NCBI RefSeq assembly: GCF_003182275.1 | Contig: NZ_QGTR01000004.1 | Coordinates: 363,811-427,810 of the forward strand | DNA length: 64,000 nucleotides | Source: Hoeflea marina | GTDB lineage: Bacteria; Pseudomonadota; Alphaproteobacteria; Rhizobiales; Rhizobiaceae | Direction: 5' to 3' | In this document: positions 61,303 through 64,000 of the stretch, one piece after another | Layout of the letters: each line of letters starts with the position of its first letter | Numbering within the stretch: position 1 is the stretch's first letter | Notes under the pieces: generated by a model | The model's input: the letters and a program-made list of their open reading frames with translations, nothing else | What the model was told of the DNA's origin: nothing | Databases searched by the model: none | Position numbers and translations under genes: made by a program

Positions 61303-62187
61303 TTGAAAAGCCTGCGGATCCTGGACTCGCTTTCCCGACCCGGCCATCCGGGGCGCTGCAATGAAGACTGCATGGGCTGGACCGCGACGGCCTGTTTCGT
61401 GTTCGACGGAGCCACGGGCCTTGGCGGCGACCGACTGACCGCCCATCCCGGGTCCGATGCGGCGTGGCTGTCCGAGATGGCGCGCAACCGGTTTGCGGCG
61501 CTGTGCAGCAGCGGACAATACACCACCGACATCATCCGCAAGGTCAACACGGATGTGCGCGCTTTCCTGGATGCCGAGACCGACGCCGCGGCAGCCGTCG
61601 TGGAGGACTGGCGCTACCCGGTCGCCGGCTACGAAATGCTCCGCCTGGTCGGCGACCGGCTGGAAATCTCCGGACTGGGAGACTGCGTGCTCCATCTCGT
61701 CAACGCTGACGGCGCCGTGTTCAGCCATACGCCGCTGCCGGAGTTTTCGGACGCCGAGCAGATCTCCGCCCGTGCCGCCATTGCACGCGCCGGCGGGCTC
61801 AAGCGCCTGCCGTCGATGCTTCACGACGAGGCCGAGCAGGAGCGGATGCGGATGTTTCGCGCCGGCTACAACAAGCCCGGCTCGCCGGTCTGGACGCTGG
61901 GACGCAATCCCGACGCCGCCGACCATGCGAGCTTCGCCCGGGTGCCGCCCGAATTCCTCGACGGACGGCCGCTGCAGGGGCTGCTGATGAGCGACGGCTT
62001 CAGCGCGCTGGCGGACCGCTATGCCGCCTATACCGCCGTCGGCCTGGTGGCCGCCGCCCGCCAGCGCGGGCTGGCGGCGCTCTGCACGGAACTGCGCGGC
62101 ATCGAGGCCGAGGATGCCGATGGCCATCAATTTCCGCGGTTCAAGCAGAGCGACGACGCGACAGCGATCCTGTTTTCGGTGAGCTGA
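61303..62187 (+). CDS. PP2C-like protein phosphatase
   Basis: The 294-residue protein has PP2C-type metal-site motifs: NEDCMGW (20-26), FVFDGATGLGG (34-42), a central GLGDCVLHLV, LLMSDGFSALADRY and a C-terminal SDDATAILFSV. The metal-binding aspartates in these motifs are present, so it is probably an active Ser/Thr phosphatase. No ATG precedes the first motif; the start appears to be TTG at 61303. No kinase or anti-sigma partner is adjacent, so its substrate is unknown. Confidence 0.72.
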   Translation: MKSLRILDSLSRPGHPGRCNEDCMGWTATACFVFDGATGLGGDRLTAHPGSDAAWLSEMARNRFAALCSSGQYTTDIIRKVNTDVRAFLDAETDAAAAVVEDWRYPVAGYEMLRLVGDRLEISGLGDCVLHLVNADGAVFSHTPLPEFSDAEQISARAAIARAGGLKRLPSMLHDEAEQERMRMFRAGYNKPGSPVWTLGRNPDAADHASFARVPPEFLDGRPLQGLLMSDGFSALADRYAAYTAVGLVAAARQRGLAALCTELRGIEAEDADGHQFPRFKQSDDATAILFSVS

Positions 62188-62239
62188 CGCCGCCCGGCGC
62201 GGCAGCGGGTGCCGCCGCACGGATGGTCAGGCGGCCTGG

Positions 62240-62342
62240 GAGCGCTTCCGCTTTTCATTGAATCGCAGACGCGGTCCAAGTTTTTGATTTGTCGCATTGT
62301 CCTACGACGAAGTGAAATTCACTTCGTCTGGAAATGCTCTGG
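62240..62342. repeat. Dispersed intergenic element, type B, copy 2
   Basis: The segment matches 20390-20508, sharing GTCGCATTGTCCTACGACGA and GGAAATGCTC with small changes. It includes a near-perfect 23-base palindrome at 62306-62328 (arms GACGAAGTGAA/TTCACTTCGTC). It supplies the last residues and the stop codon of the spermidine-synthase-like gene. Confidence 0.75.
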
Positions 62343-63003
62343 TGGCCAGCCAGATCATGTGGCGGGCGCCGCCGCGCTTGCCGTTGGCGCGCGTCGGCAC
62401 TTCCTCGACCGCAAATCCCGCCTGCCTGAGCCGGCGGCTGAAGGCCGCGTCGGGGGCCGAGGACCAGACCGAGAAGATGCCGCCGGGCGCAAGCGCCCGA
62501 TGCGCCGCGCGGAGCCCCGCGGCCGAATACAACGCGTCGTTGCCCTTGCGGGTCAGCCCGTCCGGTCCGTTGTCGACATCGAGCAGGATGGCGTCCCAGG
62601 CGCCGTCGCCGCCCCGGATCAGTTCGCCGACATCGCCCAGATGCACATGCACCCGCGGGTCTTCGAGACAGCCGGCGAAAACCTCGCTCATCGGTCCGCG
62701 AGCCCAGGCGACCACCGAAGGCACCAGTTCCGCCACGGTGAGCTCCGCCCCGGCCCCGAGGCCGGCAAGCGCCGCGCGCAGCGTGAACCCCATGCCGAGT
62801 CCGCCAACCAGCATCCGCGCCCGCGGCCGTGTTCCGAGCCGTCCACAGGAGAGGTCGGCAAGCGCCTCCTCCGAGCCGCTGAGCCGGCTGTTCATCAATT
62901 CGTTGGAGCCCAGCATGATGGAGAATTCCGAGCCGCGGCTCATCAGCCGCAGTTCCTGTCCGTCGTCGAGTTGCACGGCGTCGAGCCTGATCCAGGGTAT
63001 CAT
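62302..63003 (-). CDS. Spermidine synthase-like methyltransferase-fold protein
   Basis: The 233-residue protein has a Rossmann-type motif (RMLVGGLGMGFTLRAALAGL), then VAELVPSVVAWARGPM, VHLGDVGELI and AWDAILLDVDNGPDGL, as in spermidine synthase relatives. It lacks an obvious N-terminal polyamine-binding domain, and the D in LDVDNG stands where the catalytic aspartate would be. It may be a methyltransferase or aminopropyltransferase; the function is uncertain. The last ten residues (FPDEVNFTSS) and the stop are encoded by a dispersed repeat. Confidence 0.75.
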   Translation of the reverse strand: MIPWIRLDAVQLDDGQELRLMSRGSEFSIMLGSNELMNSRLSGSEEALADLSCGRLGTRPRARMLVGGLGMGFTLRAALAGLGAGAELTVAELVPSVVAWARGPMSEVFAGCLEDPRVHVHLGDVGELIRGGDGAWDAILLDVDNGPDGLTRKGNDALYSAAGLRAAHRALAPGGIFSVWSSAPDAAFSRRLRQAGFAVEEVPTRANGKRGGARHMIWLATRAFPDEVNFTSS

Positions 63004-63037
63004 CGCAATGTCCGTCGCATCGGTTGCATCGGCGCCA

Positions 63038-63367
63038 CTATAGCACGCCTCGCCCGCGCCGCATCAACCGGCGCAGGCCCAGGAGAATGCCTAGATTGAC
63101 CGCCATCCCCAGCACGAGCATGGCGAAGGCCGCCAATTCCGGCACAGCGGCGGGACCGAAATCGATGAGAAGGAACCAGGGCATGGCAAGCAGCATTGCG
63201 AAGATCGACGCAAACGGGTCGGGCTCGAGGCCGAAAAGTCCATTCACCCCGACGACGGCCAGGGCAAGCGATGCCAGCGCTGCCAGTGCATAGCCGGCGG
63301 TGATGACGCTCAGCGCCCTGCCCAGGAACCGCCGCGCCCCGCCGCGGCTCCGGTCACGGATAGGCAT
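63038..63367 (-). CDS. Small membrane protein of unknown function
   Basis: The 109-residue protein has three hydrophobic segments (ALSVITAGYALAALASLALA, FAMLLAMPWFLLIDFG, FAMLVLGMAVNLGILLGL) and basic ends. The start at 63367 overlaps the end of the upstream secreted-protein gene by 14 bases, so the two are coupled. No family is recognised. Confidence 0.6.
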   Translation of the reverse strand: MPIRDRSRGGARRFLGRALSVITAGYALAALASLALAVVGVNGLFGLEPDPFASIFAMLLAMPWFLLIDFGPAAVPELAAFAMLVLGMAVNLGILLGLRRLMRRGRGVL

Positions 63368-63785
63368 AGGTGTAGGAGGCGCACATGGCGTCGTCGCCGT
63401 CCGGCACATCCTGGGTGTCGAACACCGCCACGATGGTCAGGCTGGCATCCGACGCGTCTCCCCAGGCCGCCACATAGGTGACATCGCCCTGGCCGCAGAG
63501 CCTGTTGCCCTGGTTGAGCTCCGGATCGGACGGTGTCCGGACGCTGTAGACCGAGGCGCCGACCTGCTCGCCGCCGACCATGAAGGTGTCGCCGACCAGT
63601 TCATCGAAAACGAGCGACTCGCCGTTTTCAAACACGATCCCGAAATCATCCAGCTCGATGTCGCCGGTGATCGCCATCGCGGTCGAGGAGACGGCGACAA
63701 GACTGTCGGCGAAGGCCGGCGAGGCGAGTCCGACGGCAGTGCCGGCAAGCAAGAGGGCCAGGCTGGCTCGACAAAGGAGGATCAT
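63354..63785 (-). CDS. Small secreted protein of unknown function
   Basis: The 143-residue protein has a signal peptide (ASLALLLAGTAVGLASPAFAD) and two late cysteines (NRLCGQGDV and DAMCASYTYA) that may form a disulfide. The middle is acidic and beta-rich (AITGDIELDDFGIVFENGES). I do not recognise the family. It overlaps a small membrane-protein gene, which suggests that the two are functionally linked. Confidence 0.65.
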   Translation of the reverse strand: MILLCRASLALLLAGTAVGLASPAFADSLVAVSSTAMAITGDIELDDFGIVFENGESLVFDELVGDTFMVGGEQVGASVYSVRTPSDPELNQGNRLCGQGDVTYVAAWGDASDASLTIVAVFDTQDVPDGDDAMCASYTYAYP

Positions 63786-64000
63786 CTTGCGCGCTTTCAG
63801 TGGAAGGACCCGGTCGGGATGGGCGAGACCGGCAACTTACGGCCCGCGCCGGACGCGCGCAACGCCTGGCGCCGACTTTCCCCATTGACCTGTGCCGCGG
63901 CAGCCGAAGCTGTCGCCGCGAAATCGCTCGCCAAGACCGGATTCGGCGCTATCATCGGCAGCGCCGATGGCGCATGGCCAGGTGGACCAGGGCGGAGGAC
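63786..64000. other. Window-end region without recognisable gene
   Basis: The last 215 bases hold the upstream region of the secreted-protein gene. No frame here looks coding, but a gene beginning beyond the window cannot be excluded. Confidence 0.3.

Overview
The window is one contiguous, gene-dense stretch of high-GC DNA that reads like the chromosome of an alphaproteobacterium, most likely of the order Hyphomicrobiales (Rhizobiaceae/Phyllobacteriaceae-like). The grounds are GC-biased codon use, a DUF992 protein, rhizobium-style intergenic palindromic elements, TRAP and Liv-type transporters, an HWE-family histidine kinase and a NicO/DUF1007 pair. There are no rRNA genes, CRISPR arrays or complete insertion sequences. 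One tRNA gene, tRNA-Lys(CTT), is present.

Region 1 (1-2110) is the end of a branched-chain-amino-acid-type ABC transporter operon (livG partial, livF) followed by an Asp/Glu/hydantoin racemase. A decayed tyrosine recombinase (2398-2778) separates it from Region 2 (2901-13098). Region 2 is a minus-strand operon for an aromatic or heteroaromatic acid: a BenE-type permease, a crotonase, an acyl-CoA ligase, and a three-subunit molybdenum hydroxylase whose large subunit carries a fused CoxG-like domain. An AraC regulator lies beside it and a GlxA-type regulator is divergent. Gene order and content match hmfABCDE of the furoate pathway (2-furoyl-CoA to 2-oxoglutarate), so furoate use is the best reading, though it is inferred. 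Region 3 (12991-16051) holds a 220-bp direct repeat, a PilZ protein, a LOV-GGDEF-EAL protein (probable blue-light-responsive c-di-GMP phosphodiesterase) and tRNA-Lys.

Region 4 (16217-30433) is mostly housekeeping and envelope genes: PhzF, a translationally coupled endonuclease/Nudix pair, a secreted protein, and a 1064-residue secreted protein with a propeller-like region, DUF11, a peptidoglycan-binding domain and a C-terminal array of 13-residue repeats. FKBP, an aminotransferase, DUF4431-like, DUF992 and acyltransferase-3 proteins follow. Region 5 (30484-36535) has ilvC, a TetR regulator with a perfect 20-bp operator over its own promoter, and a fadR-dctPQM-rpiB operon for uptake and use of an unknown sugar or sugar acid. 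Region 6 (36703-47394) has NicO/DUF1007 metal export, a MarR-GNAT fusion, a divergent hxlR/qorB pair, an HWE kinase, a GT32-GT62 fusion glycosyltransferase, a GT4 glycosyltransferase, a two-helix K+ channel and pdxJ.

Region 7 (47839-63785) is dominated by exported and surface proteins: an autotransporter, a permease fused to FG-GAP and ASPIC/UnbV domains with two coupled Sel1-repeat proteins, a pair of secreted beta-rich/fibre-like proteins, a glycosyltransferase-like protein, a sulfotransferase, a PP2C-type phosphatase, a spermidine-synthase-like protein and small membrane or secreted proteins. The most unusual items are the permease-FG-GAP-UnbV/Sel1 locus, the GT32-GT62 fusion, the variant LOV phosphodiesterase beside PilZ, the 13-residue-repeat protein, and dispersed palindromic elements that supply the ends of two reading frames.
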